Source of the DNA: Stieleria neptunia
GTDB lineage: Bacteria; Planctomycetota; Planctomycetia; Pirellulales; Pirellulaceae
NCBI RefSeq assembly: GCF_007754155.1
Contig: NZ_CP037423.1
Span: forward strand, 7,622,938 to 7,686,937
Direction: 5' to 3'
DNA: 64,000 nt
The notes under the pieces were generated by a model. That model saw only the letters and a list, made by a program, of their open reading frames with translations. It was not told the DNA's origin and ran no database searches. A program made the position numbers and the translations under genes. Below, in pieces: positions 37,140 through 46,781 of this stretch (the first letter of the stretch is position 1; the number at the start of each line of letters is the position of its first letter).

Positions 37140-40079
37140 TTATCGCGCCCGCAACTCTTGGAACGCCGTGTTTTCCGCTCGGTCGGTCACCGGCTGGACA
37201 CTCCAAATGATCCAGCGAAATTTTCCCAGGAAGTGTCCCGGCTTGGATTGCAACGCAACGGCATTGAACACTTCGTGCGACGCTCGACGGGTATCGATCG
37301 ATGTCAGCGGTGTGAACTTGGATCGGTCGGCGACGTCCCACCCCGGATCCGTTGACGAATCGCTTCCGTAGAGCGTCAGTTTTTGCGGGCCGCGGACCCC
37401 ATTGAAGTTCGTCGACCAGCTGGTGATCGAAGAAACGTTTTTCGATTCGCCCAGGTCCAAGCGATAGCCCCCGGTGGTCACGCCGTTGGCGAAAACCGGG
37501 CCGTAGCTCTGTTGCAGCTTGCCATCGATCAGCGTCGCCGGCGGCGCGTCACGCGTCGACGGGTTGGCGTCGACCTTGCCGGTCGGTTTTCCTGTCGGCG
37601 CGAGCGTCGCAAAGTCTTCGGCCGTCCCCGCGGATTCGAAAACGATGCGGGGTGCGTTTGGAAGCGATAATTCCATCGGCTGCTGGTTTCGAATCACTTT
37701 CACCTTCAACGCTGCGTCGCCGGCTTGCTGGTACGCCGAGAGTAAATCAGAGACCCGTTTGACCGGCGTTGCGTTGACGCCTTGGATCAAGTCTCCATCG
37801 CTCAGGCCTGCGCTGGCGGCGTCGCTGTTGGGATCGATTTCTGAAATCGCGACACCGCCGTCTTCTTGGGACACTCCATAGGCCGAGAAATCGGAACCTT
37901 TCAGGTCGACCACCCGGGCCCCCAACCAATACGTCGGCTGCGGTGTGACGACGCGGCGGCGATCGGATCGGGGCTTCGCCAATTCTTGCTTCACCTCCAA
38001 CGCCGGGATCTCGGGTGTTGCGGCGATCTGCTTGAGCGAGGGTTTCTTGACGCCGAATTGATCCATGGCAAAATTTTCGAAACCGATGTCAAAGGCCGGC
38101 GACTCGGGGCGGACACGGAAATCGCCGCCCGCCGGATCGATGAACAAGGGGTCGGCGACGATGGAGTGGCGGTCCCATCCGAAGTCGGCGTAACGATCGT
38201 TCATTCCCGGCGTGCTGGCGAAATAGAGATTTGAATCGACCCGTTTTCCTCTGGCGGTCTCCGTCGGGGCGCGGACGCCTTTTGGTGCGGCCATGAAGAT
38301 GTTGCTGAACACTTCATCGCCGCTGTTGTTGTACCAAACGTGTGGGTGCAGACCGTTGTTGACGGTGATGTTGTTCCAGGCCCGACGTCGAAAGCCTTCA
38401 CGAAACTTCAAGCCTCCCGAAAGCATCAGGTTGTTGTAAATGTCGTAGTTGGACGAGCCGTCGTCCAGGTCGATGTCCCAGCCATGGTCGCAGCGCCAGC
38501 GGCTGTCGCGAATCACCGTGGTCTCGACGGCGTCCAAGAACGGGAACTGCGGCTCCTGGTCGATGATTTTCTGACTGGCGCTGCGGTCGCTGCTCCAGTA
38601 GCGGTCTCGCCCCCAGGAGTTGAAGGAGCCGTGGTCGTGAGTCTCTTGCACGGTATCGAAGACATCGCAGCGTTCGATCAGGTGGCCCCCCCAGGCACCG
38701 TCGCCGATGTTGATGCCCGCGCGGGCGCAATCATAAATCGAACAATCGCGAACCGTGATGCCTTGTGCCATCGTGATTTGGACTCCGGCCGGTTGGCGTT
38801 CGACTCGGCCGATTCCATGTATCAAACAGTCTTCGACCACGCAGTCGGCCGGGTACCGATTCGACTTCGGCCCCGGAGTGCGATCGACCTTGACCAGATC
38901 GTTTTTCTGGCGGTATTCAAAGAGCGGATCACGAACGGCATCGGGATCCCCGACAAAGCAAACACCGCTGGCGCCGCAGTCGTGAATGTGGCAACCCTTG
39001 ACGACCACACGGCGGTTGTAATCGCTGACGAAGATCGCGTTGCCGCCGACCTGATCAAATTCGAAATCCAACAGCCTGATGTCCTCGCTGCCGGAGAGCA
39101 AAACGGCGCCGCCGCGATAGATCGTCCAATCCGAACGCAGCATCGGTTCTTTCGTTTCCATGAAGGTCCGCGCGGCATGGCGAACGACAAAACCCTGCAG
39201 GGTAATGAATCGCACGGGGGCATCGGCGGACCCGTTGAATTCGATCAGGTGTCGCAGTCGCACCACTTCGATTTTCGCTCGGCCCAGGTCCACGCCTTGG
39301 GGAGGCATGAAGTACAAGCGGTTCGTGTCCGCGTCGTGATACCATTCGCCGGGCGCGTCCAATTCTTCGAAGATGTTTTCGACCATGCGAAAGTCTTTGT
39401 GCATGCCCATTTGACGGTTGTTTTGCCAGCCGCCTTCATAGGTCACGTCGCCATCGGAGTTTTTGCCGGTGATCCGATAGTGGTAGCCTCCCCAGCGAGC
39501 GCGATGCATGGCGTGAATGAACCCGCCGGTGGGATCGGCCCAGCCGCTGGCGCGTTGTTTGGAGAACGCATCGGCGGCGAAGCCTTGATAGGCTGCGGTC
39601 TTTTGGCTGGCGTCATAATTCGGATAGCGAGCCATCCGTTGTTGGCGTCCCGCCAGAAACAGCTGGTCGATCGCCAAACCCGAAGGGGTCTTGGAGACAA
39701 AGATTCCATCGCGGAAGGGTGTCCATTGCAGGTCGAGCTTGGTCCCGCCGCTGAGCACGGCTTTCCCTTCGTTTTCCGCGCGGTAGAGGACCGGTCGATC
39801 GGGGGCACCGGAGTCGGCGGCGGTGAACGTTAACGTCTCGGGCAGATAATAAACGCCGTCGGCGACGGAGACCGTCACGGGGGCGGTGCCGGCTGATTGC
39901 CGGGCGAGAGACTGCGCCCGACCGAGCGTCGCCACCGGGGCAGCGGCCGAGCCGTCATTGGCATCGTCGCCCGCGGGGCTGACGAAGATGTCGCGGGCAT
40001 GTAAGGAGGCAATGCTTGCGCCGAAGCAGATCAGAATCAACAAGGATCGAAGCATGGGAACTCGTCGTGAACGGGGCAT
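37140..40079 (-). CDS. Exported parallel beta-helix protein with PDZ and discoidin-like domains
   Basis: This 979-residue protein has a signal peptide (MLRSLLILICFGASIASLHA, preceded by a short basic stretch). A right-handed beta-helix domain (about 25-640) begins with RDIFVSPAGDDANDGSAAAP, a motif seen in polysaccharide lyases and glycosidases of this fold, and contains runs such as GITVRDCSIYDCARAGINIGDG. A PDZ domain follows at about 715-800 (VAISEIDPNSDAASAGLSDGDLI). The C-terminus resembles an F5/8-type discoidin domain (DPGWDVADRSKFTPLTS region). The start could also be the ATG at 40055. It lies 34 bp after the regulator gene, so the regulator probably controls it. It may cut or bind an external polysaccharide. 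Confidence 0.85.
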   Translation of the reverse strand: MPRSRRVPMLRSLLILICFGASIASLHARDIFVSPAGDDANDGSAAAPVATLGRAQSLARQSAGTAPVTVSVADGVYYLPETLTFTAADSGAPDRPVLYRAENEGKAVLSGGTKLDLQWTPFRDGIFVSKTPSGLAIDQLFLAGRQQRMARYPNYDASQKTAAYQGFAADAFSKQRASGWADPTGGFIHAMHRARWGGYHYRITGKNSDGDVTYEGGWQNNRQMGMHKDFRMVENIFEELDAPGEWYHDADTNRLYFMPPQGVDLGRAKIEVVRLRHLIEFNGSADAPVRFITLQGFVVRHAARTFMETKEPMLRSDWTIYRGGAVLLSGSEDIRLLDFEFDQVGGNAIFVSDYNRRVVVKGCHIHDCGASGVCFVGDPDAVRDPLFEYRQKNDLVKVDRTPGPKSNRYPADCVVEDCLIHGIGRVERQPAGVQITMAQGITVRDCSIYDCARAGINIGDGAWGGHLIERCDVFDTVQETHDHGSFNSWGRDRYWSSDRSASQKIIDQEPQFPFLDAVETTVIRDSRWRCDHGWDIDLDDGSSNYDIYNNLMLSGGLKFREGFRRRAWNNITVNNGLHPHVWYNNSGDEVFSNIFMAAPKGVRAPTETARGKRVDSNLYFASTPGMNDRYADFGWDRHSIVADPLFIDPAGGDFRVRPESPAFDIGFENFAMDQFGVKKPSLKQIAATPEIPALEVKQELAKPRSDRRRVVTPQPTYWLGARVVDLKGSDFSAYGVSQEDGGVAISEIDPNSDAASAGLSDGDLIQGVNATPVKRVSDLLSAYQQAGDAALKVKVIRNQQPMELSLPNAPRIVFESAGTAEDFATLAPTGKPTGKVDANPSTRDAPPATLIDGKLQQSYGPVFANGVTTGGYRLDLGESKNVSSITSWSTNFNGVRGPQKLTLYGSDSSTDPGWDVADRSKFTPLTSIDTRRASHEVFNAVALQSKPGHFLGKFRWIIWSVQPVTDRAENTAFQELRAR

Positions 40080-40113
40080 CGGAAGGAAGGGTGGCAACCG
40101 TCGGCGAAACGCC

Positions 40114-41349
40114 CTAACGGCTTTTTGACGAAACTGCCGGTGTTTGGAGAAGATCGCCATTGGCTTGTTGTTGCGATCGAAATTCACCGGGCGATTCCCC
40201 GGTCTCGCGTTTGAAAACGGCCCCCAAGCATTCTTTATGACTGTAGCCCGTTTTCGCCGCGATTTGCTCCAGCGTCATGTCCGTTTCTAACAACAACTGC
40301 TTCACGCGTTCCAGCTGGGTAAGCGTGATCTGCTGGTGTGGTGTGCGCCCCAAAACTTCCCGGAACCTCCGCTCCAGCTGTCGGCGGGAAAGGGACGTGA
40401 ACTCGGCGACATCGCCCACATTGATTCCGGAACAGGCGTTTTGTCGAATGAATCGGCACACCCGGGCGATCTCGACATCGTCGACCGCCACGACCTTTGT
40501 CGAAAGGCGTTCGGAGACCGAAATCGGCGGCACGTACTCGATCTCATTTTCTGGCAGCAAGCCATTCATCATCTGTTGCAAAATTTCGGCGGCCCGATAA
40601 CCGACCTGTTCCGCATTGGGGCGGACACTCGACAGCGGAGGGTCACACAACAAACAGAGGGCATCGTCGTCATCGACGCCGATCACGCCCAGGTCATCGG
40701 GGACGGCGATGCTGGACAGCCGACAGGCGTTGAGCACCTGTTGTCCGCGAATGTCATTGCAAACAAACAGGCCGGTCGGTCGCGAAAGCGTCGACAACCA
40801 CTTTGCCAGCGATTCCAATTCCAGCACGCCCGCCTCCTCCAACTGCGTCAACGTCGTGCCGGGGACACCGGGGGACTGGTAGATATCAAAGGGACAATTC
40901 GCGGCATCGACCAACTGTTGAAACGCGGCCAGTCGGGCATCGGAATAGGTGGCAAACCGAAAGCCACAGAATGCGAATCGGCGGAACCCGCGGTCCCACA
41001 GATGCGAGAACGCCATTTCGGCGACGCGCTGGTTATCCGTTTCGACTTGCGGCACGCCGGTGAATTTTCGGTTGCAGCGGACATCGATGATCGGCACCCG
41101 CAATTGACGCAACGGTTCAATCGTGTGCCAGTCCACACGGGCAATCACGCCGTCAATCCGCGAGCTGAAAATCCAATCCGGAATCGCGGAATCCAGCGTC
41201 ATCTCCTGATGCAGCAGCGACCATTCCACGCGTGTTCGCGAAAACAACGCGACTCCGCGAAGCAATTCACGCCCGTAGGCGCGTGACGCTTCGACAAGGA
41301 GTGCGATTCGGGGACGTTTGGATTGATTCACCGCTGCTACCTGTTGCAT
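40114..41349 (-). CDS. XylR-type transcriptional regulator (LacI-like sensor plus AraC HTH)
   Basis: The 411-residue regulator has an N-terminal periplasmic-binding-protein-like sugar sensor (about 12-290): RIALLVEASRAYGRELLRGV, DGVIARVDW, RRFAFCGFRF and DLGVIGVDDDDALCLLCDPPLSSVRPN. A C-terminal AraC-family double helix-turn-helix spans about 305-400 (VGDVAEFTSLSRRQLERRFREVLGRTPHQ and TLEQIAAKTGYSHKECLGAVFKRETGESPGEFR). This layout is that of XylR, which activates pentose genes when sugar binds. The gene downstream encodes a carbohydrate-active-looking beta-helix protein, a likely target. The inducing sugar is unknown. Confidence 0.93.
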   Translation of the reverse strand: MQQVAAVNQSKRPRIALLVEASRAYGRELLRGVALFSRTRVEWSLLHQEMTLDSAIPDWIFSSRIDGVIARVDWHTIEPLRQLRVPIIDVRCNRKFTGVPQVETDNQRVAEMAFSHLWDRGFRRFAFCGFRFATYSDARLAAFQQLVDAANCPFDIYQSPGVPGTTLTQLEEAGVLELESLAKWLSTLSRPTGLFVCNDIRGQQVLNACRLSSIAVPDDLGVIGVDDDDALCLLCDPPLSSVRPNAEQVGYRAAEILQQMMNGLLPENEIEYVPPISVSERLSTKVVAVDDVEIARVCRFIRQNACSGINVGDVAEFTSLSRRQLERRFREVLGRTPHQQITLTQLERVKQLLLETDMTLEQIAAKTGYSHKECLGAVFKRETGESPGEFRSQQQANGDLLQTPAVSSKSR

Positions 41350-41868
41350 GCCACCGGCGCAAGTCAAGAACGGCTGCTCGCGCGTCGCAAATCATTTACG
41401 CCGACGACAAGGCCTTGCGAACATCGGTGGATTCGGCAGGCTACCAGAAACACCTGCGAGTCGCAAATTTCCTGGTCCCAACGGCTGCTCTGGCTGCCCG
41501 ACCTCGATTCCGGTCGAGGCAGCCGAGACAGCGGAGTCTCCACGCTATCGTCCCCCGTCCCCATTGGGACTAAGGATTCGCCATTGTCCCTGCCCAAACA
41601 GAACGGAGAGTCAACTCAACGGAGGGGGGTGATTGATGTGTCGCCAACACGGCGGATGCGGCGCGAAGGAGGCCACGTCTACAAAGAAAAATTGAAAAAG
41701 AAAGCGGAAAATCACGCCACCCGGATGCCGCAGTGACGCAGATTCCGGGGCATTGACGCAAATGATTCGCCCGCCGACGCAAAATCGCATTCCTTCCCTC
41801 GCGTCACAGCGGGTAGGGTAAGACCATACCTCGTTCTTTTCCTTTTCCTTTTTCTACAGGTTTTCGAC
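41350..41868. other. Divergent intergenic region with a hairpin and a short leader-like frame
   Basis: This 519-bp region separates the regulator gene from the DUF1559 gene, which diverge, so it must hold two promoters. A stem-loop at 41492-41523 (GGCTGCCCGACC ... GGTCGAGGCAGCC) has no T-run. A 19-residue frame at 41636-41695 (MCRQHGGCGAKEATSTKKN) is preceded by the very strong GGAGGGGGG but resembles nothing known. No other gene is seen. Confidence 0.45.
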
Positions 41869-43077
41869 ATGACGAAAGCGCGCAAAGCAGGTTTTACACT
41901 CGTCGAACTGCTGGTGGTGATTGCCATCATCGGCATCTTGGTCGGGTTGCTACTGCCGGCGGTCCAGGCGGCCCGTGAAGCGGCTCGACGGATGAGTTGC
42001 AGCAACAATTTCAAGCAGATCGGGTTGGCGATCCACAACTACCATTCCACCTACAAACGCATCCCGGCACACGGGGTTGGCACGACCTCGTTCCCCAGCG
42101 CCGGCAACGCTTGGTGGGCCGCCAACACGTTGGCGAACAACCGTCGACTGAGCGTGCTGGTCGGCATCCTGCCGTTCATCGAGCAGCAATCGATTTGGGA
42201 CATCGTCAGCAACCCCAACGATTTTGACAAGGACGGCGTGATCGATTTTCAATCGATGGGGCCGACGCCCGATCAGATCGATTACCAACCATGGACGATG
42301 GAGATTCCGGGTTATCGTTGCCCAAGTGATCCCGGCGTCGGACTCCCCGCCTTGGGACGCGCCAACTATGCGGCATGCTTGGGCGACAGCACGTGGCAAA
42401 CCATGGTCGGTCCGTGGGACGGAGACTTGGAAGAGCCTGTGGCGAGCGTCCGATTCCAGCGTGCCCAGGCGGGCCACCGCGGCTTCTTCAAGCCGCGCGA
42501 TGCACGCGGTCGGTTTCGTGACGTGCTCGATGGCCTGTCCAACACCATCGCGATGGGTGAAATCGGAACCTATCTCGGTGACAACGACGCTCGGATGGTG
42601 TTGCCCAATGATGGCAGTTCACTGGGAAACAACAACGGTTCGATGAACACCATCCGCGATAATCCAGGTGCCTGTGATGACTTTGTCGATCCCGATCGGC
42701 CCCGGTTTTGGCTCAACGGTGGTTCGCGGACCACGCGTGCACGAGGTTTTCGCTGGGCGGACTTCAAACAGATTTTCACCGGATGCTTCACGATCCTGCC
42801 TCCCAACGGCGTCTATTGTTCGCGGCACAACGGCGACGACTTGACCGGGACCGCCCCGATGTCCAGTCGGCACCAAGGTGGTGTCCACGTCTTGATGGGC
42901 GACGGAGCCGTCATCTTCATGAGCGACTCGGTCGAGGCCGGCAGTCGCAACCAAGGCGACGTTTGGATCAACGGCACCGGCATCAGAGCCCCCGGAAGTC
43001 CCAGCCCGCACGGGCTTTGGGGAGCCTTGGGCACACGTGCGGCGAACGAAACGATCCAGGAACAACTGAATCAGTAG
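41869..43077 (+). CDS. DUF1559 protein with type IV pilin-like N-terminus
   Basis: The 402-residue protein begins with a prepilin signal: short basic leader MTKARKAG, then FTLVELLVVIAIIGILVGLLLPAV, with the expected Glu at position 5 of the mature chain. The DUF1559 body follows, with its usual CSNNFKQIGLAIHNYHSTYKRIP and the C-terminal H-x-GG-VHVLMGDGAV motif. A prepilin peptidase should process it, leaving a pseudopilin-like surface or periplasmic protein. The family is hugely expanded in planctomycetes and its function is unknown. A small lipoprotein gene follows, as is usual. Confidence 0.95.
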   Translation: MTKARKAGFTLVELLVVIAIIGILVGLLLPAVQAAREAARRMSCSNNFKQIGLAIHNYHSTYKRIPAHGVGTTSFPSAGNAWWAANTLANNRRLSVLVGILPFIEQQSIWDIVSNPNDFDKDGVIDFQSMGPTPDQIDYQPWTMEIPGYRCPSDPGVGLPALGRANYAACLGDSTWQTMVGPWDGDLEEPVASVRFQRAQAGHRGFFKPRDARGRFRDVLDGLSNTIAMGEIGTYLGDNDARMVLPNDGSSLGNNNGSMNTIRDNPGACDDFVDPDRPRFWLNGGSRTTRARGFRWADFKQIFTGCFTILPPNGVYCSRHNGDDLTGTAPMSSRHQGGVHVLMGDGAVIFMSDSVEAGSRNQGDVWINGTGIRAPGSPSPHGLWGALGTRAANETIQEQLNQ

Positions 43078-43257
43078 CGCTCGCCCACGCCTGGACAGTT
43101 GGTCGGTTGAAGCCCGCATGCCATGACGAGGAGCCACGCAGCGTTTCTCGCCAACGCGTCGGGCAAACATGATCGCGTTGAACTGGGGTTGTCGACTCCA
43201 TCGACAACCCCTTGTGGGAACGCGATGAAGCATTTTCCCGATGTGTTTCTTGTGGTT

Positions 43258-43330
43258 TTAGCGGCAGGGCGCGAGCCCTCCGGTTCTTCATCTTTGCCAG
43301 AACACCGGAGGGCTCGCGCCCTACCGCTAT
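43258..43330. repeat. Palindromic repeat family P, copy 4
   Basis: Left arm TTAGCGGCAGGGCGCGAGCC and right arm GGCTCGCGCCCTACCGCTA pair over most of their length, and the inner GGAGGG/CCCTCC words also pair. Outer words around it (GATGAAGCATTT at 43224-43235 and AAATGCTTCAC at 43332-43342) form a second layer. It is not interrupted by the nested element. It lies between the DUF1559 gene and its companion lipoprotein gene; nothing else is seen in 43078-43438. Confidence 0.8.
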
Positions 43331-43438
43331 CAAATGCTTCACAGCGTTGCCCTTGCGGGAAGGCGATGCACTTTGCGATCGCCTTCCTCTTTTTTTGATT
43401 CTTTCTTTCCGTCAATCAAAACCAGTTTGAAAGCCACG

Positions 43439-43633
43439 ATGAAAATCCGATCTCTCTTGTTCCTCGTCGCAGCCACCGTTTGTGGCGCCGTTTCCTTCAG
43501 CGGATGCTCCGGAAACCAGCCGACGTCCGTCACCGAAGATGCCGATCAAGCCGCCATCGATGCGTACAAGGAAATGGAAGCGAAGCTGGAGGCAGAAACC
43601 ATGGGGCAAATGGAAGGCGACGACCTCCAATAG
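43439..43633 (+). CDS. Small lipoprotein companion of DUF1559
   Basis: The 64-residue product has a lipoprotein signal (MKIRSLLFLVAATVCGAVSFSGC) with a lipobox-like SFSGC and the acylated Cys at residue 23. The mature part is short, acidic and helical (DADQAAIDAYKEMEAKLEAE). Small lipoproteins of this sort commonly follow DUF1559 genes in planctomycetes, so a shared complex is plausible. The ATG at 43439 is chosen over upstream in-frame starts because it begins the signal peptide. The gap 43634-43868 holds nothing I can support. Confidence 0.78.
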   Translation: MKIRSLLFLVAATVCGAVSFSGCSGNQPTSVTEDADQAAIDAYKEMEAKLEAETMGQMEGDDLQ

Positions 43634-43868
43634 CAACCGGCATCTCCCTCGCACGTCGCTCTCCACAATCCGGAGAGCGACCGCGGGGGAACCCGCCGTT
43701 CCCACCGCACCGGGACCGCTCGCGGGCGTTCCGCTAACAACGCGCGCGGCAGCAATGGCCGAGACGTTTATGGGCGAGTGTACCAAGACGCCCGCGAGAA
43801 CGACTCCGACGCGGGTTGGGACGATATGATGGTCTCCCGTCACTTTGACAAAACGACCATGACAAGAA

Positions 43869-45245
43869 ATGAATTCGATGAAACAGAGACGTACCGTCCC
43901 GTTGAGACAGATCCAGGCATTTGTGGTGTGGATCGTGGTGGCGTTTTCAGCCGGCGTCCAAGCGGCTGAGAAGCCGAACGTTGTCCTGATCCTTGCCGAT
44001 GACTTGGGCTACGGCGATTTGGGGTGTTACGGTCACCCGGTTGCCAAGACGCCGAACATTGATGCCTTGGCAAAGCAAGGCGTTCGCTTTACCCAGCACT
44101 ATTCCAATGGGCCCGAGTGCAGTCCGACTCGCACGGCGTTGTTGACCGGGCGTTACCAACAGCGTGTGGGCGGTCTGGAATGTGCGATCGGAACCGGGAA
44201 TGTCGGGCGCTACGACGACGCGATCCGCTTGGCCGAACAACATGACCTGGGGCTTCCGGTCGCAGATGCGGTGTTGCCGTCGCTGCTCAAGTCGGCCGGC
44301 TACCGCTGCGGAATTTTTGGCAAGTGGCACTTGGGGTACGAGCCTAAATTCAATCCGATGCAATACGGTTGGGACGAGTTCGTCGGCTACCTGGGCGGCA
44401 ACGTCCACTACTTCAACCATCGTGAAACGAGCGACTTGCACGTTCTGTTTCGCGGTCGGCAGCCGATCAAACGCGAAGGCTACATGACGCACTTGATCAC
44501 CGATGACGGCATCGATTTTATCAAGCGTCACAAGGACCAGCCGTTTTTTGCCTACGTCTCGCATGAATGCCCGCACTTTCCCTACCAAGGCCCCGGCGAC
44601 AAAGACAAGGTCGTCACAGAGGAGAATTGGATGGCGTTTGATCCACCGGCGTACATCGCGATGCTGGAGGATCTCGATGCGGAAGTCGGCAGGATTCTGA
44701 AGACGCTGGAGGATTCGGGGGTCGCCGACAACACCATTGTCCTGTTCGTCTCCGACAACGGAGGATTCGCCGGTGCGGGGAACATGGGACCGCTTCGCGG
44801 CAGCAAGGGCACGACGTACGAAGGCGGGATCCGCGTGCCGTTGATCGTCCGCTGGCCGAATCGAATTGCCCCCGGGACGGTCAGCAGTCAAGTTTGCGTC
44901 ACGTTTGATTTGACGCGATCGATTCTGACGCTGGCGGGTGCCGATGTGTCGGGCCGCAAGCTGGAGGGAATCGATATCCTGTCGCATGTTGCCGATCAGC
45001 GAGAGGACATTCCACGCACGCTGTTTTGGCGCGGCCGCCGCCGCAACAGGACTTGGACTGCGGTGCGGAACGGCGATCTGAAATTGGTCCGCAAGCGCGA
45101 GGGCACGGACACGACCCAATGGATGTATAATTTAGCCAGTGATGTTGGTGAAACCGACGACCTTGCATCGTCACGCCCCCAAGCGTTTGAGCAGCTGGAG
45201 CGATTGATCCAGTGGTGGGAAGGGGACGTGCAGCCGCGTCGTTAA
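43869..45245 (+). CDS. Secreted sulfatase, second of three
   Basis: The 458-residue enzyme has a signal peptide (QIQAFVVWIVVAFSAGVQA) after a basic leader. It shows ILADDLGYGDLGCYG at the metal site, formylglycine motif C84-S-P-T-R with LLTGRY downstream, FGKWHLGY and FVSDNGG. The CSPTR form is fully standard. It is shorter than the other two sulfatases and lacks a long C-terminal domain. ATGs at 43869 and 43878 are both possible. It should remove sulfate groups from polysaccharide outside the cytoplasm. The next gene begins 14 bp downstream but is of unrelated function. Confidence 0.93.
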   Translation: MNSMKQRRTVPLRQIQAFVVWIVVAFSAGVQAAEKPNVVLILADDLGYGDLGCYGHPVAKTPNIDALAKQGVRFTQHYSNGPECSPTRTALLTGRYQQRVGGLECAIGTGNVGRYDDAIRLAEQHDLGLPVADAVLPSLLKSAGYRCGIFGKWHLGYEPKFNPMQYGWDEFVGYLGGNVHYFNHRETSDLHVLFRGRQPIKREGYMTHLITDDGIDFIKRHKDQPFFAYVSHECPHFPYQGPGDKDKVVTEENWMAFDPPAYIAMLEDLDAEVGRILKTLEDSGVADNTIVLFVSDNGGFAGAGNMGPLRGSKGTTYEGGIRVPLIVRWPNRIAPGTVSSQVCVTFDLTRSILTLAGADVSGRKLEGIDILSHVADQREDIPRTLFWRGRRRNRTWTAVRNGDLKLVRKREGTDTTQWMYNLASDVGETDDLASSRPQAFEQLERLIQWWEGDVQPRR

Positions 45246-45259
45246 CCAGAGGAAGTGAC

Positions 45260-46741
45260 ATGCATTGGGTCTGGACGACGATCATCATCGCGGTGATTGT
45301 GCTGGCGTGGGTCGCGTACGATGTCCTGCAAAAGAAACACGCGATTCTGCACAATTTCCCGATCATCGGCCATTTTCGATACTGGCTGGAAGCGATCGGC
45401 CCCGAGTTGCGGCAATACATCGTCACCAACAACGATGAAGAACGCCCCTTCAGCCGGGACCAGCGGCGCTGGGTGTATGCGTCGTCCAAAAAGGACAACA
45501 ACTATTTTGGTTTCGGGACGGACAATGAATTGGAATCGTCCCCGAACTATTTGATCATTCGCCACAGTGCGTTTCCGCTCAGCGATCCGCTGCCGGGCGA
45601 AGACGACTTTGACCCGAATCATTCCGCGGCGTGCAAGAAAGTGATGGGTGCGACGCAGGGCCGCGCCAAAGCGTTTCGGCCGGATTCGATCGTCAACATT
45701 TCGGCGATGAGTTTCGGATCGCTCAGCGCCCCGGCCATCGAGGCGCTCAACCGGGGCGCGGCGCTCGCCGGATGCTTGCACAACACCGGCGAAGGCGGCG
45801 TGTCGCCCTATCACGGCAAAGGCGGCGAGCTGATTTGGCAGATCGGCACCGGTTACTTCGGCTGTCGAACCGCTGACGGACGATTCGACATCGCACAGTT
45901 CCGCGATGTCGTTCAGTCGCATCCGATTCGCGCGATCGAAATCAAGCTTAGCCAGGGCGCCAAGCCGGGCCGTGGCGGGTTGCTGCCGGCGGCAAAGATT
46001 TCTCCCGAGATCTCAAGGATCCGGGGCGTACCGATGGGCAAGGATTGCGCCAGTCCGGCGTCGCACCGTGAGTTCAGCGGCGTCGACTCGATGCTCGACT
46101 TTGTCGAACGACTCGCCCAGGAAAGCGGTTTGCCGGTCGGCATCAAGTCGGCCGTCGGGCAAATGGATTTCTGGTACGACTTGGCCGGCCAGATTCACGA
46201 GACCGGTCGCAGCGTGGACTTTGTCACCATCGACGGGGGCGAAGGCGGGACGGGCGCGGCGCCCCTGGTCTTTTCCGACCATGTCGCCATGCCCTTTAAA
46301 CTGGGGATGAGTTCGGTGTATCGCATCTTTCGAGACGCCGAATTGCATGAAAACATCGTCTTCATCGGATCCGGTAAGCTCGGCTTTCCGCACAGCGCGT
46401 TGCTGGCCTTCGGATTGGGGTGTGACATGATCAACGTCGGCCGTGAAGCCATGTTGTCGATCGGATGCATCCAGGCACAACGCTGTCACACCGGGCACTG
46501 TCCGGCCGGCATCGCCACCCAGAATCGATGGCTGATGGGAGGGCTGGATCCGACCGACAAGTCGCATCGGTTTGCCAACTACGTCGTGACACTGCGAAAG
46601 GAACTGTTACAGCTCGGTCGGGCATGCGGCGTGCCGCATCCCTGCGACGTGGAGTTGAAGCATTTTGACATCCTGTCCGATGCGTTCGGTACCACGTCGG
46701 CCAAGGAACTGTTCGGATACCGTTGGGCGTCGAACGCCTAG
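45260..46741 (+). CDS. Membrane-anchored FMN-binding glutamate-synthase-like protein
   Basis: The 493-residue protein begins with one hydrophobic segment (WVWTTIIIAVIVLAWVAYDVL). It then follows the FMN domain of glutamate synthase: NISAMSFGSLSAPAIEALNRGA, NTGEGGVSPYH, EIKLSQGAKPGRGGLLP and DFVTIDGGEGGTGAAP. A C-x5-C-x4-C cluster (CIQAQRCHTGHCPAGIATQ) matches the 3Fe-4S ligands. The glutaminase domain of true glutamate synthase is absent, so it is one of the stand-alone FMN proteins of unknown substrate. The ATG at 45260 follows GAGGA. It is 14 bp after the sulfatase gene. Confidence 0.92.
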   Translation: MHWVWTTIIIAVIVLAWVAYDVLQKKHAILHNFPIIGHFRYWLEAIGPELRQYIVTNNDEERPFSRDQRRWVYASSKKDNNYFGFGTDNELESSPNYLIIRHSAFPLSDPLPGEDDFDPNHSAACKKVMGATQGRAKAFRPDSIVNISAMSFGSLSAPAIEALNRGAALAGCLHNTGEGGVSPYHGKGGELIWQIGTGYFGCRTADGRFDIAQFRDVVQSHPIRAIEIKLSQGAKPGRGGLLPAAKISPEISRIRGVPMGKDCASPASHREFSGVDSMLDFVERLAQESGLPVGIKSAVGQMDFWYDLAGQIHETGRSVDFVTIDGGEGGTGAAPLVFSDHVAMPFKLGMSSVYRIFRDAELHENIVFIGSGKLGFPHSALLAFGLGCDMINVGREAMLSIGCIQAQRCHTGHCPAGIATQNRWLMGGLDPTDKSHRFANYVVTLRKELLQLGRACGVPHPCDVELKHFDILSDAFGTTSAKELFGYRWASNA

Positions 46742-46781
46742 TGCTTTGTCAGCTTTCAGTTTTCGAGCCTGCGTTTGTCGA

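Noticed and set aside
38340..39833. 497-codon plus-strand open frame
   Set aside because: It mirrors the beta-helix gene; its apparent order is a codon-bias shadow.
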